In this document: one piece after another, positions 15,389-24,104 of the stretch | How the letters are laid out: every line of letters begins with the position of its first letter | Numbering within the stretch: the first letter of the stretch is position 1 | Assembly (NCBI RefSeq): GCF_023073415.1 | Contig: NZ_JADPJL010000076.1 | Location: 1 to 42,619, forward strand | Source: Bradyrhizobium sp. 190 | Lineage (GTDB): Bacteria > Pseudomonadota > Alphaproteobacteria > Rhizobiales > Xanthobacteraceae | DNA length: 42,619 nucleotides | Reading direction: 5' to 3' | Made by a program: the position numbers and the translations under genes | The notes under the pieces: model-generated | Databases searched by the model: none | What the model was told of the DNA's origin: nothing | The model's input: only the letters and a program-made list of their open reading frames with translations

Positions 15389-16312
15389 ATGAACGAGCCG
15401 ACCGGCGGCGCTGATATTCCAACCCAAAAACCCGATGCGAAACCGGCCCTGCTTGGGGTCGCGTGCGGCGTCGGCGCGGCGTTGTGCTGGGCGCTCGGCT
15501 TCGTCGCGACACGGCACGGGCTGAAGGTCGGATTCACGCCCGCGGATTTGCTGATGCACCGCTTCCTGTGGTCGGGCATCGCGTTTTTGCCGCTCGTGCT
15601 TCGCGCCGGCATCGGTAATCTCTGCGGCATCGGATGGGGCCGCGGACTGGTGCTGATGGTTCTGGGCGGGCCTGTGATGTCGCTCATCAGCTATACTGGT
15701 TTTTTGTTCGTGCCGCTGGGCCATGGCAGCGTCATCCAGCCTTCCAGCGCGACACTCGGCGGCCTGCTGCTCGCCGCGGTGTTTCTCCGCGAGCGGGTTC
15801 CGCCGTCGCGCGTGTTGGGGGCGGTCGTCATCGTCGGCGGTCTCGTGGTAATCGGGGCTGAGTCGATCGGTCATATCGGCCCTGACGGCGTGCTTGGCGA
15901 TCTGCTGTTCGTGATGACCGGATTCATGTTCGCGGTGTTCGGCACGCTGTTGCGGCATTGGCGCGTCTCCGCCTTCTCGGCGGCCACCGTCATCAGCGTG
16001 CTGTCGCTCTCGCTGCTGCCGCTCTATGCGGTCTCCGGCGGGTTCGCCCGCGTGGCGGCGCTCGGCTTTGGCGAAAACGCGCTGCAGGCACTGGCGCAGG
16101 GCATCCTGGCCGGCCCCGCCGCGCTGTATCTGTTTGCGTTCTCGATCCAGACCATCGGCGTCGCTCGCGCCGCGGTCTTCCCGGCGACCGTGCCGGCGCT
16201 GACCATACTCATCGGCTGGCTCCTGCTCGGCGAGCCCCCGACCGCGCTGCAGGCGGCGGGACTGGTGACGGTGCTGTTCGGATTCTATCTGGCGCAAAGG
16301 CAGCGAGCGTAG
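15389..16312 (+). CDS. DMT superfamily (EamA) transporter
   Basis: 307 aa with about ten transmembrane helices in two EamA repeats. The N-terminal half starts after a short polar leader (PALLGVACGVGAALCWALGF). The second half begins near LGDLLFVMTGFMFAVFG. Both end in the typical PVxSLIS/GE-like turns (LLGEPPTALQ near the end). Drug/metabolite exporters of this family move amino acids, nucleotides or other small molecules; the substrate is not predictable. Its TAG stop coincides with GTAGCCCGG of a REP fragment. It is not closely related to the pair at 34276 and 41103. Confidence 0.85.
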   Translation: MNEPTGGADIPTQKPDAKPALLGVACGVGAALCWALGFVATRHGLKVGFTPADLLMHRFLWSGIAFLPLVLRAGIGNLCGIGWGRGLVLMVLGGPVMSLISYTGFLFVPLGHGSVIQPSSATLGGLLLAAVFLRERVPPSRVLGAVVIVGGLVVIGAESIGHIGPDGVLGDLLFVMTGFMFAVFGTLLRHWRVSAFSAATVISVLSLSLLPLYAVSGGFARVAALGFGENALQALAQGILAGPAALYLFAFSIQTIGVARAAVFPATVPALTILIGWLLLGEPPTALQAAGLVTVLFGFYLAQRQRA

Positions 16313-16340
16313 CCCGGTCGCGCGAATGCGCACCCGATAG
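16309..16340. repeat. REP-like fragment at a stop codon
   Basis: GTAGCCCGGTCGCGCGAATG and GCGCACCCGATAG. The same internal piece occurs in the element at 25440. It supplies the TAG of the preceding gene. Confidence 0.5.
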
Positions 16341-16343
16341 GCG

Positions 16344-16688
16344 TCAAAAAATCGGCTCGCCGATCGCAACCTCGCTGCGCGGGCCCAGCACGATCACGTT
16401 GCCTGCCGCGTCCTTTGCGCCGAGGATCAGCAGTTCGGACGTGAAGTCCGCGATGTTCTTCGCCCCGAGATTGCAGACGCACACGACCAGCGAGCCAAGC
16501 AGCGCCGCCGGCTCATAGTTCGTGATCTGCGCGCTCGACCACATGATCCTGTCAGCGCCGACGTCGACGCCGACCTTAAGGGATGGATTGCGCGCGCGGG
16601 GAAATGGCTGCACGTCCACGACCTTGCCAATCCGGATATCGAGACGGGCGAAATCGTCGTAGGTGGCCTGGGGTTTTAGCGGGAGCAT
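16344..16688 (-). CDS. csaA: CsaA-like tRNA-binding OB-fold protein
   Basis: 114 aa, a single EMAP/CsaA-type OB fold. It has DDFARLDIRIGKVV, FPRARNPSLKV, SSAQITNYEP, LLGSLVVCVCNLG and FTSELLILGAKD, all in CsaA order. B. subtilis CsaA is a dimeric tRNA-binding protein with chaperone-like activity linked to secretion. Length is standard. It stands alone between a transporter and a PaiB-type regulator. Confidence 0.87.
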   Translation of the reverse strand: MLPLKPQATYDDFARLDIRIGKVVDVQPFPRARNPSLKVGVDVGADRIMWSSAQITNYEPAALLGSLVVCVCNLGAKNIADFTSELLILGAKDAAGNVIVLGPRSEVAIGEPIF

Positions 16689-16859
16689 GGCGTTGGGCTC
16701 ATTGGTAAGCTGGATTTCGGGGTCGAATGAGGCGTACGAAGTCTCATATCGCAGCTGCCTTGCGGTTGGAACGCGCCCTGGAGCGGGTTGGTGATCCCGG
16801 GACGAATGGGTTAGCCTTCACGGAAGCCCTCCATTCTCCTGCCGTTCGAGCGCTCGGCC

Positions 16860-17504
16860 ATGCATATTCTTAGACCCCAGTTTCGCATCGAAGAGGAGCG
16901 CGCGCTCGCTTTCGCGGCCGGCCGCGGTTTTGGCGCGATCGTGGCCGCGGATGAGCGCGGCCCGCGCGCCTCCCACGTGCCGTTCGTGATCCTGCGGCGC
17001 GACGATCGCGTGATCGTCCAGCTTCATCTGACGGCCAGAAATCGGCTCGTCGAACTCGTCGACGGCAACAGGCGTTTCCTCCTGATCGTCTCCGGCGACG
17101 ACGCCTATGTCTCCAACGACTGGTATGCCTCGCGCGACAACGTCTCGACCTGGCTCTATCAGGCTGTGCATCTCTCAGGCGTCGCGTACTTACGTGAGCG
17201 CGACGACAACCGCGCCCACGGCGACGCGCTGCTCGCGGTCTCCGAGGCGCGCTTGCCGAAACAGCCCTGGGAACTCACCCAGATGGAGTCCACCAAGCGC
17301 GAGACGATGCTCGCCTCCATCCGCGTCATCGATCTCGTCGTCGATGAGATCGAGGGCCAGTCAAAACTCAACCAGCACAAGAGCGATGAGGACCATGTGG
17401 CGGTCGCGAACCAGTTGGCGCGGGGGGAGGAGACAGGGAGCCGGAGGCTGGCCGGGAAGATGCGGGCGCTGCGGCCGGGGCTGGGATATGACGTTGAGCA
17501 GTAG
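16860..17504 (+). CDS. PaiB-type FMN-binding negative transcriptional regulator
   Basis: 214 aa, split-barrel flavin-binding fold. Typical PaiB segments are RPQFRIEEERALAFA, SHVPFVIL, AYVSNDWYAS (family YISPSWY), VSTWLYQAVHLSGVA, and near the C-terminus EIEGQSKLNQHKSDEDHVAVANQL. In Bacillus PaiB represses sporulation and protease genes; in proteobacteria its target is unknown. The last codons and TAG run into a REP element. No strong ribosome site is visible before the ATG. Confidence 0.88.
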   Translation: MHILRPQFRIEEERALAFAAGRGFGAIVAADERGPRASHVPFVILRRDDRVIVQLHLTARNRLVELVDGNRRFLLIVSGDDAYVSNDWYASRDNVSTWLYQAVHLSGVAYLRERDDNRAHGDALLAVSEARLPKQPWELTQMESTKRETMLASIRVIDLVVDEIEGQSKLNQHKSDEDHVAVANQLARGEETGSRRLAGKMRALRPGLGYDVEQ

Positions 17505-17543
17505 CGCGGATGAGCCAACGGTCGAGCACGACATCCGTGCTAC
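17501..17543. repeat. REP-like element supplying a stop codon
   Basis: GTAGCGCGGATGAGCCAACG ... CATCCGTGCTAC. The inverted ends pair, and the TAG at 17502-17504 ends the PaiB-type gene. Confidence 0.65.
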
Positions 17544-17723
17544 GCAAGCCCGAAGCAAACGTGTTGTTAAGAATTGGCTCGCGCTGATTTGCACGATTCC
17601 GATTCGTTCTTTGCGAACAAAATGGAGTCGGATGGAGAACAAAGCTGTGGTGCTGTTTGTTTCTCTACCTCGGCAGAGTCTCGGTGATAGTTGTGCTCGT
17701 CCGACAGCGCAGGGCGCGAATTC

Positions 17724-18437
17724 ATGGTGAAGAAAACGGGCAAGCGTGCATCGCGGCATACGGTCCTCGTGATCGACGTCGGTGGTTCGCGCGTGAAGGT
17801 CATGACCAACAGGGAGCGAACCAGGCGCGCGTTTACGTCCGGTCCCGAACTTTCCGCGAAAGTGATGGTAAGGAAGGTCAAGGCGCTGACGAAAGACTGG
17901 TCCTATGACGTCATCGCGGTCGGGTATCCGGGACCTGTGGTCAACAACCGGCCCTTGTCGGAGCCTCACAATCTCGGTCTCGGGTGGGCCGGTTTCAATT
18001 TCGAAAAGGCCTTCGGCTGCCCGACGAAGGTCGTCAATGATGCGCTGATGCAGGCGATCGGCAGCTACCAGGGCGGCCGGATGCTGTTCCTGGGCCTGGG
18101 AACGGGTCTTGGCTCCGCGATGATCGTGGATGGCATTCTGGAACCGATGGAGCTAGCTCACCTGCCGTACCGCAACGGCAAGACGTTCGAGCAATGCGTC
18201 GGCGCCGCAGCCCTCAGGCGCGTTGGAAAGAAGAAATGGCAACGCGCGGTCGATGACGTCCTGAAACGTCTGCTCGCTGCACTGGAGCCGGATTACGTCA
18301 TGCTGGGCGGAGGAAACACAGACAAGATCGACAACCTGCCGCGCAAGGTCCGCCTCGGCGCCAACACCAACGCGTTCGAGGGCGGATTTCGGCTGTGGAA
18401 GAAGGGGGCAGTCAAACCGCCCGGCGCACGCCGATAG
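17724..18437 (+). CDS. ROK-family sugar kinase, polyphosphate glucokinase-like
   Basis: 237 aa. It starts MVKKTGKRASRHTVLVIDVG. The phosphate-binding loop is DVGGSRVKV near residue 18; VVNDA holds the catalytic Asp, FLGLGTGLGSAMIVDG is the second nucleotide motif, and LPYRNGKTFEQCVG lies in the sugar region. The overall pattern and small size fit PpgK (polyphosphate/ATP glucokinase) better than larger ROK repressors: there is no DNA-binding domain and no zinc CxCGxxGC motif. Whether it uses polyphosphate is not visible. The start at 17724 is chosen to match family N-termini. Confidence 0.8.
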   Translation: MVKKTGKRASRHTVLVIDVGGSRVKVMTNRERTRRAFTSGPELSAKVMVRKVKALTKDWSYDVIAVGYPGPVVNNRPLSEPHNLGLGWAGFNFEKAFGCPTKVVNDALMQAIGSYQGGRMLFLGLGTGLGSAMIVDGILEPMELAHLPYRNGKTFEQCVGAAALRRVGKKKWQRAVDDVLKRLLAALEPDYVMLGGGNTDKIDNLPRKVRLGANTNAFEGGFRLWKKGAVKPPGARR

Positions 18438-18658
18438 AGAATGCCGTCCTGGCGGCGTCACGGCCAGGTCCGGCGTGTCGTCGCGGGCTCTTGGTCGCGA
18501 TATGCGGGCTTTGCAGCACAGCTCGCACCCCGTAAGCTGAAGCCAGCCGAACGCGCCCCACCTCTGGCTGGCAGATCGTCGCGGAACGCCGAGCGAAGGA
18601 GGAGAGAACAGCGAACGCTGCAGGGCGGCGCGTGACTTTGGGAAGGGGAGGACACCGG

Positions 18659-19660
18659 ATGCCGCTGTCTATCGACCGCCGTCGCGCGCTTGCGCTCCTT
18701 GGCTCTTCCGTTGCCGCGCCATGGCTGGCGCCACGTGTAGGCCGCGCGGGAGAGGCCTGGCCGATCCGTCCCGTGAAATATGTCAACGGCTTTCCCGCCG
18801 GCGGCGCCACCGACACGCTGTCGCGCGTGCTCTGCCAGAAGATGAGCGAATTGTCCGGGCAAAGCTTCGTGGTCGAGAACAAGGCCGGTGCCGGTGGCGT
18901 GCTGGGCGCGGATGCGATCGCAAAATCGCCGGCGGACGGCTACACGGTCGGGCTCGGCGGCATCGCCAACAACGTGCTGGCGATCGGCAGCTACGCGAAA
19001 CTGCCGTATCATCCGCGGGAGGATTTCACCTTCATCTCCGGCATGTGGCAATTGCCGAATATCCTGACGGCGAAGAAGGACCTGTTCTCCGCTGATATCA
19101 AGGAATTGCTCGCGGCGTTCAGGAAGGAGCCGGGCAAATACACCTATGCGTCTGCCGGCTTCGGCACCACGCTGCATCTCTCCGGCGAGATGATGAACAG
19201 CATGGCGGGCGTCCAGGTCCGCCACGTGCCCTACAGGGGCGGCGCGCCGGCGCTGAACGACCTGCTCGGCGGCAATGTCGATCTGCTGTTCGACAATCTG
19301 CCGGGCTCGCTGCCGAGCGTGCGTTCCGGCGCGATCAGGCCGGTCGCGGTCACCGCGAAGACGCGGCTGGCCCAGCTTCCCGACGTGCCCGCGATGGCCG
19401 AACTGTTGCCCGGTTATGAACTCACCTCCTGGGCCGTCCTGGTCGGCCCGGCGAACATGCCCGCCGACCTCGTCGCGCAAATCAACGCGCTCACCGTGAA
19501 GGCGCTCAGCGATCCCTGGGTGAAACAGCGCTACGCCGATCTCGGCGCCACCACCTGGCCGACCACGCCGCAGGAGATATCAGCCTATCGCGACAGCGAG
19601 GAAGCGCGGCTGCTGCCGATCATGAAGGCGGCCGGAATCAAGCCGGAGGGTGGCGGGTGA
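18659..19660 (+). CDS. Bug/TctC periplasmic solute-binding protein, Tat-type signal
   Basis: 333 aa. The N-terminus SIDRRRALALLGSSVAAPWLA is a twin-arginine signal, unusual for this mostly Sec-exported family. The mature part has WPIRPVKYVNGFPAGGATD, the loop VVENKAGAGGVLGAD, SPADGYTVGLG and YRGGAPALNDLLGG, all typical of Bug (Bordetella uptake gene) proteins that bind carboxylates. GGGGAGG precedes the ATG. No TctAB membrane genes are adjacent, as is common for orphan Bug genes. The stop overlaps the next gene's GTG start (GTGA). Confidence 0.88.
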   Translation: MPLSIDRRRALALLGSSVAAPWLAPRVGRAGEAWPIRPVKYVNGFPAGGATDTLSRVLCQKMSELSGQSFVVENKAGAGGVLGADAIAKSPADGYTVGLGGIANNVLAIGSYAKLPYHPREDFTFISGMWQLPNILTAKKDLFSADIKELLAAFRKEPGKYTYASAGFGTTLHLSGEMMNSMAGVQVRHVPYRGGAPALNDLLGGNVDLLFDNLPGSLPSVRSGAIRPVAVTAKTRLAQLPDVPAMAELLPGYELTSWAVLVGPANMPADLVAQINALTVKALSDPWVKQRYADLGATTWPTTPQEISAYRDSEEARLLPIMKAAGIKPEGGG

Positions 19661-20628
19661 GGCAGGCGGACCCGCTTGAGGACGCGCCGTTGTTGTTGTC
19701 CGCGGATGATTTTGAAGGCAGTCTCGACACCGTTCGCGCGGCGGCGGCCGGACCGATCAAGGGAATCTTTGGCCCCGAGTCCCTGACGTGGCGGGTCGAC
19801 CGCGAGGCGGCGATCTTCCTTGGCGCGGGGCGGGCGCTGTTGCTGCAGTTGGCGCACCCCTGGGTCGCCGCGGCCATATCGGAGCATTCCCGGACCTTTG
19901 CCGATCCGGTCGGCCGGTTTCACCGGACCTTCAACATCACCTTCACGATGGTGTTCGGCACGCTCGATCAGGCGCTGGCCGCAAGCCGCCGGCTGCATCG
20001 GCGTCACACCGTGGTGACTGGAATATTGCCGCAGGCGGCAGGCCGCTTCGAAGCCGGTTCGGCGTACCATGCCAATGAGGTCTCGGCGCTGCGGTGGGTT
20101 CACGCCACGCTGGTGGAGACCGCCTTGCAGACGCATGACCTCGTCCTGCCTGCACTCACCAACAGCGAGCGCGAGCAATACTGGACCGAGGCGAAGCTGT
20201 ACGCGGCGCTGTTCGGCGTTCGAGCGGCCGACCTGCCTGCGGACTGGACGTCGTTCACCGCCTACACGGAGTCGATGTCGCAATCGGATGTTCTCACGGT
20301 CAGTCCCGCCGCCCGCGACATCGCGCAGCAGATCTTTTCAGGCTCCGCCACAGGACTGCGCGTCCCCAGATGGTATCGCGCGCTGACGGCCCATTTGTTG
20401 CCGGAGCGGCTCGCCCAGGAATTCGGATTTGAGTTCGGCGAACGCGAAGCGCGCAGCATGAACCGGGCGCTGACGTGGATCCGGCGCATCTATCCGAGGC
20501 TCCCCATGCGCCTGCGCGCGGTGGGCCCCTATCAGGAGGCGCTGGCGCGCCTGCAGGGCGACAAGCAGCCGGATTTTGCTGTGCGCTGGCTCAACCGGCT
20601 CTGGATCGGCCGACCGATGATGGAATGA
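19657..20628 (+). CDS. MpaB/DUF2236 oxygenase-family protein
   Basis: 323 aa, helical. Family features are WRVDREAAIFLGAGRALLLQ, LAHPWVAAAISEHS, FHRTFNITFTMVFG, HRRHTVVTG and the conserved H-A-T-LVET segment, with histidines expected to bind metal or haem. Members include the mycophenolic-acid oxygenase MpaB and latex-clearing oxygenase Lcp. The natural substrate here is unknown. The GTG start overlaps the upstream stop by four bases, so it is translationally coupled to the Bug gene, which may supply a related carboxylate. Confidence 0.82.
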   Translation: MRQADPLEDAPLLLSADDFEGSLDTVRAAAAGPIKGIFGPESLTWRVDREAAIFLGAGRALLLQLAHPWVAAAISEHSRTFADPVGRFHRTFNITFTMVFGTLDQALAASRRLHRRHTVVTGILPQAAGRFEAGSAYHANEVSALRWVHATLVETALQTHDLVLPALTNSEREQYWTEAKLYAALFGVRAADLPADWTSFTAYTESMSQSDVLTVSPAARDIAQQIFSGSATGLRVPRWYRALTAHLLPERLAQEFGFEFGEREARSMNRALTWIRRIYPRLPMRLRAVGPYQEALARLQGDKQPDFAVRWLNRLWIGRPMME

Positions 20629-20630
20629 TT

Positions 20631-21464
20631 CTATCGGCAAGAATGCGTCTGGCCGTCGTAGCCCCGGTAAGTCCCGGACGACGGATTGTAGGTGCGGAAG
20701 CGGGTGCAGAACATGACCATGGTCCGCTCGCGCGGCTTGTGGGCTGCCTTGGCCGGTTGCACCGATTTACTGTGCTCTGCCCCTTTGCTTTGGACAGCGC
20801 TTGCTGATTGCCTGGCGACAGGCTTCTGCTTCAAGGCGGGCTTCTTGTGCGCAACCGCTGGTTTTTCACCGGCAGGAGCCGGCTTCTGCTCGACAACCGC
20901 AGGCTTCGCGTCCGCGACGGCCGGCTTCTGCTCGACGATGGCAGGCTTGTCGTCCGCGGCAGCCGGCTTCTCCTCGACGGCTGAAGGCTTGTCCTGCGCG
21001 ATTGCTGGTTTCTCCTCCACGGGCGCCGGCTTCTGCTCGACGATGGCGGGTTTGTCGTCCGCGGCAGCCGACTTCTCCTCGACGGCTGCGGGCTTGTCCT
21101 GCGCGATTGCTGGTTTCTCCTCGGCAGGGGCCGGCTTCTGCTCGACGATGGCAGGCTTGTCGTCCGTGGCAGCCGACTTCTCCTCCACCGCCGCGGGCTT
21201 GTCCTGCGCGATTGCTGCTTTCTCCTCCGCGGGCGCTGGCTTCTGCTCGGCGGTGGCGGGCTTGTCGTCCGCGGCAGGCGGTTTGTCTTCGGCAGCGGCC
21301 GCAGGCTTTTCCTGCGCGGGCGCCGAAGGCTGCGCTGCGGTCGGGCTCGGATTGTCCGTGGCCGACGTCTGCGCGAGCGCTTGAGCGCTTATCACCATAA
21401 ACAAGACACAACACAGCACGCCGGCGCGCTCGGCGGCGGCGGTCGATAGAACTGACAAACGCAT
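20631..21464 (-). CDS. Secreted repeat protein with BA14K-like C-terminus
   Basis: 277 aa. A signal peptide (VLCCVLFMVISAQALA-QT) is followed by about 190 residues of heptads of the form xxKPAxx, for example EQKPAPA, EEKPAIA and QDKPAAV. The C-terminal 30 residues, FCTRFRTYNPSSGTYRGYDG and THSC, match the BA14K/lectin-like ending seen again at 42054. The Lys/Pro/Ala stalk may span the periplasm or cell wall, holding the small C-terminal domain. The start at 21464 gives a sensible signal peptide; the much longer upstream frame is rejected. Confidence 0.75.
   Translation of the reverse strand: MRLSVLSTAAAERAGVLCCVLFMVISAQALAQTSATDNPSPTAAQPSAPAQEKPAAAAEDKPPAADDKPATAEQKPAPAEEKAAIAQDKPAAVEEKSAATDDKPAIVEQKPAPAEEKPAIAQDKPAAVEEKSAAADDKPAIVEQKPAPVEEKPAIAQDKPSAVEEKPAAADDKPAIVEQKPAVADAKPAVVEQKPAPAGEKPAVAHKKPALKQKPVARQSASAVQSKGAEHSKSVQPAKAAHKPRERTMVMFCTRFRTYNPSSGTYRGYDGQTHSCR
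20923..21290. repeat. Tandem repeat of 105 bp (five 21-bp units)
   Basis: The phrase GGCTTCTGCTCGACGATGGC returns at about 20923, 21028 and 21133, with a variant at 21238: a 105-bp period coding 35 residues. Each 105-bp unit is itself five degenerate 21-bp (heptad) units. It can expand or contract by slippage without changing frame. Confidence 0.85.
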
Positions 21465-21651
21465 GGATTGATACTCAGCCAATTGTCCCCATGAAAGTTC
21501 CACACGCATTTGCGGCAAGTCTGTGAACAGTGCGGCTCTTTCGCGAGCGACGACGCGCTTAAGACCGGGAGTGTGTGCCGGCTGCCACACCATGCTCTTG
21601 AGGCCTGCCGCCAAAACAGCGAAAAAGTGTCGTTCCACAATCAAAGCGAGC

Positions 21652-21679
21652 GTAGCCCCGTTGGCTCCATCCGGGCTAC
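21652..21679. repeat. Short REP-like fragment
   Basis: GTAGCCCCGTTGGCTCCATC and CATCCGGGCTAC. It is an internally deleted copy of the GTAGCCCGGATG type. Confidence 0.5.
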
Positions 21680-21734
21680 GGGCTGACACACCTTCGCGAT
21701 CTCGCGGCGCTGATACGCCCGAGGTTTGCAACTT

Positions 21735-22235
21735 CGTTGCCCTCCTCTTGTAAAGAGGGCGCAGGGAAGACCGGGTGCTTGCTGCACCCGCGGTCTCGCG
21801 TGCGATTTGCGCTAAAGAAAATGCACACGAGCATACAGGGCAGCGGGAGCATCCCGGCCTTCCCTGCGCAATGGCTTTACGGCTTACTTCGTGCTCTTCC
21901 CGGAGAACGGCTCTTTTGCCTCCGTCGTCCCCGAGAAGCTTCGCTTCTCCAGGACTTAGCGCCAGCACCGCGGCGCCCGAACCACACGACTTCGCCGTAC
22001 GCTTCCTGCGCGTACGTCTAGCGCGCATTCAGCGTCCACCGCATCTCACCGCGCGTTCGTGACGTGCGCACGCCCCTCTCATCGGGTGAGACGCGCGGAG
22101 TCAAACCATTGATTTGCCCGACAACGAAAGCGAAATATTTTTGCTGCGAGCACTGGACAGGTTTTAAGTGATTTGCCCGTCGTGTTGTTTTGCCGCATGT
22201 GATGCGACGAGATTTGACTTGCGCGCAGAGCAAAT
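21735..22235. repeat. Long interspersed Bradyrhizobium repeat, non-coding
   Basis: It runs from GTAAAGAGGGCGCAGGGAAG through ACCGGGTGCTTGCTGCACCC, then CCTGCGCAATGGCTTTACGG and CCGCACGACTTCGCC-like stretches, to a final part with ATTTGCCCG twice. I recognise the spurious peptide phrases it yields (such as SGSIPAFPAQWLYGLLRALP) as recurring in many Bradyrhizobium genomes. No transposase, terminal inverted repeat or real gene is visible. Its borders are approximate. Confidence 0.6.
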
Positions 22236-22298
22236 CAGCGGGCAGGGCGGATGCGGGTTACTCGCTGCGGTCGAGGAGCAGCGCGCGCTGCATCTGCT

Positions 22299-23234
22299 CT
22301 AGCGCACGATTTTGATATCCGGGCCCTTTGGCTTGGGCTGCTGCGCGCGCTCCTGCGTTGCCGCCACACATTCATATTGCGGCCACTTCGGCAATTTCTC
22401 GTCGAGATTCACTTCGCGCCATTTCGGGTGCCCGTTGACATCCAACCAAGCCTTGTTCTCGCGGATAATTTTGGCCACCTTGGCCACATTCTGGCACTGC
22501 TCGCCAGCGTAGCTGAACGTTATCAGAACGGCTTTGACCGCCACCGTTCTCACCTCGGATTCCTGCCATTTGTATGTGCCGGCCGGGATGACGGCCGTGA
22601 GATAGCTGTCGAGGGCTTTGTCGTCCAACCCGATGAGCTGGAATTTGTCGTCGACGGTTGTGTTCTCCGAAAAGAGCGTTGCCGGCGCGCCAGCCACATA
22701 GAACATTGCATCGATTTCTCCCTTGCGCAGCGCATCCAGCGCTTCCTTGCCGCCGAGCAATACCTCTTTCGACGGCGTGACTCCCGTCTGGAAGAAGATC
22801 GTCTTTGCAGTCAGGTATGTGCCGCTTCTTTGAGGACCTATCGCAACACGTTTGCCTTGCAAGTCCTGCAGCGTTTTCAAGGAAAGATCACCGAGAATGT
22901 GGACCTCCTCCTTGTAAAGCGGATAAACGGCAGCAAGCTTGGTGGCGATAACTTTCAGTTCCTGGTCGTCGGAAATGTCGCGGATATATTCGAGCACGTC
23001 CGACTGCACGATACCGAGTTGGACACCGCGCTTCTTGCGAACGTCGAACACGTTCTGGATAGAGCCGGCCGATTCAAGAACCTGCAAGTAGATGCCGCTC
23101 GGTTCGGCGATCTTCCTGACGTCCTCGCCAATCTTGATGTAGGTGCCGGTCGCACCACCCGTGACGATTCCCATCCGCGGCGTCGTCGAGAGCGACATGG
23201 CGAGCATAATCGCCGAAACAACAAGAATCTTCAT
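22299..23234 (-). CDS. TAXI-family TRAP transporter solute-binding protein
   Basis: 311 aa. The signal peptide is MKILVVSAIMLAMSLSTTPR. Then comes the family opening GIVTGGATGTYIKIGEDVRK, with VLESAGSIQNVFDVRK, LGIVQSDVLEYI, VHILGDLSLKTLQDLQGK and RVAIGPQRSGTYLTA. TAXI proteins bind small organic acids for a TRAP permease, but no DctM-like permease gene is next to it. The ATG at 23234 is preferred to the GTG at 23237; AAGG lies about 9 bases upstream. Confidence 0.86.
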   Translation of the reverse strand: MKILVVSAIMLAMSLSTTPRMGIVTGGATGTYIKIGEDVRKIAEPSGIYLQVLESAGSIQNVFDVRKKRGVQLGIVQSDVLEYIRDISDDQELKVIATKLAAVYPLYKEEVHILGDLSLKTLQDLQGKRVAIGPQRSGTYLTAKTIFFQTGVTPSKEVLLGGKEALDALRKGEIDAMFYVAGAPATLFSENTTVDDKFQLIGLDDKALDSYLTAVIPAGTYKWQESEVRTVAVKAVLITFSYAGEQCQNVAKVAKIIRENKAWLDVNGHPKWREVNLDEKLPKWPQYECVAATQERAQQPKPKGPDIKIVR

Positions 23235-23569
23235 CACCCATTACCTTGCGTTATTACTCAAATCCGTCGGCCCGATGCGGGACCTGTAGAGCGACGGCTG
23301 CGTTAAGGGAGTTACTGCGATTTCAAAGGTTCTACTTGTGGTAGTCTGGTGAGAAAATTACGGCGAGTCTGCGGCGTAAAAGCCGGAAAAATCTGACTTC
23401 CGGCGATCCAGGCCGTGAACCCACAAATCTATCGGGTGGACAGCTTGTCAGGTCCGCTATGCAGAGATGGCGGACCAAATTCCGCAGCGCCGCGAAAAGA
23501 CGCCAATCTCACTTCTGTACAACGTCGGCTCAAGCTATTCTGAACAGCCTGGAGTGGAGATTTTGCAGC
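23235..23569. other. Gene-free divergent intergenic region
   Basis: Between the TAXI gene (minus) and the reductase gene (plus). It must hold promoters for both. I see no hairpin terminator, no EcfG site and no credible small gene. Confidence 0.5.
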
Positions 23570-24100
23570 ATGGCGAAGCTCGTCTTTGGAATGAACGTGT
23601 CTCTGGACGGCTACGTCGACCACATGGCGTTTGCGCCAGGCCCGACGCTCTTTCGTCACTTCATAGACCAGGCACGCGCCTCGACCGGCAGTGTGTACGG
23701 TCGCCGCCTATACGAGGTCATGCGCTATTGGGATGAAGATCATCCTGAGTGGAGCGCGGAAGAATGCGAATTCGCGGCGGCATGGCGGCGCCAACCGAAG
23801 TGGGTCGTGTCGCGTTCGCTGAAATCCGTCGGTCCCAACGCCACCCTTGTTGGGGATGACCTCGATGCGGTGATTCGTGGGCTGAAGGCCCAGCACGTCG
23901 GGGAGATTGACGTCGGCGGACCGGACCTGGCGCGAAGCCTGACCGACCTTGGTCTTATTGATGAGTATCGACTCTACCTCCATCCCGTCGTGCTTGGTCA
24001 CGGCAGGCCATTCTTTGCCGGCCCGCGGCCGCCGCTCCGCCTTGTGACCAGCGATCTAATGGGCGAGGACGTGATTAGGCTGACGTACGTTCCTGCTTGA
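23570..24100 (+). CDS. DHFR-fold (RibD C-terminal type) reductase
   Basis: 176 aa, starting MAKLVFGMNVSLDGYVDHMA. The family marks are SLDGYV, VYGRRLYEVM, PKWVVSRSL, DVGGPDLARSLTDLGLIDEY, and the close LHPVVLGHGRPFF. These proteins bind NADPH and resemble dihydrofolate reductase or the RibD reductase domain; most are uncharacterised. GGAG lies 10 bases before the ATG. The upstream in-frame extension is rejected. It is unrelated in detail to the second RibD-C protein at 36974. Confidence 0.85.
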   Translation: MAKLVFGMNVSLDGYVDHMAFAPGPTLFRHFIDQARASTGSVYGRRLYEVMRYWDEDHPEWSAEECEFAAAWRRQPKWVVSRSLKSVGPNATLVGDDLDAVIRGLKAQHVGEIDVGGPDLARSLTDLGLIDEYRLYLHPVVLGHGRPFFAGPRPPLRLVTSDLMGEDVIRLTYVPA

Positions 24101-24104
24101 TCAC

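Noticed and set aside
14891..16369. 492-codon minus-strand frame over the EamA transporter
   Set aside because: Arg/Gln/His-rich shadow translation; the plus strand encodes a clear ten-helix transporter.
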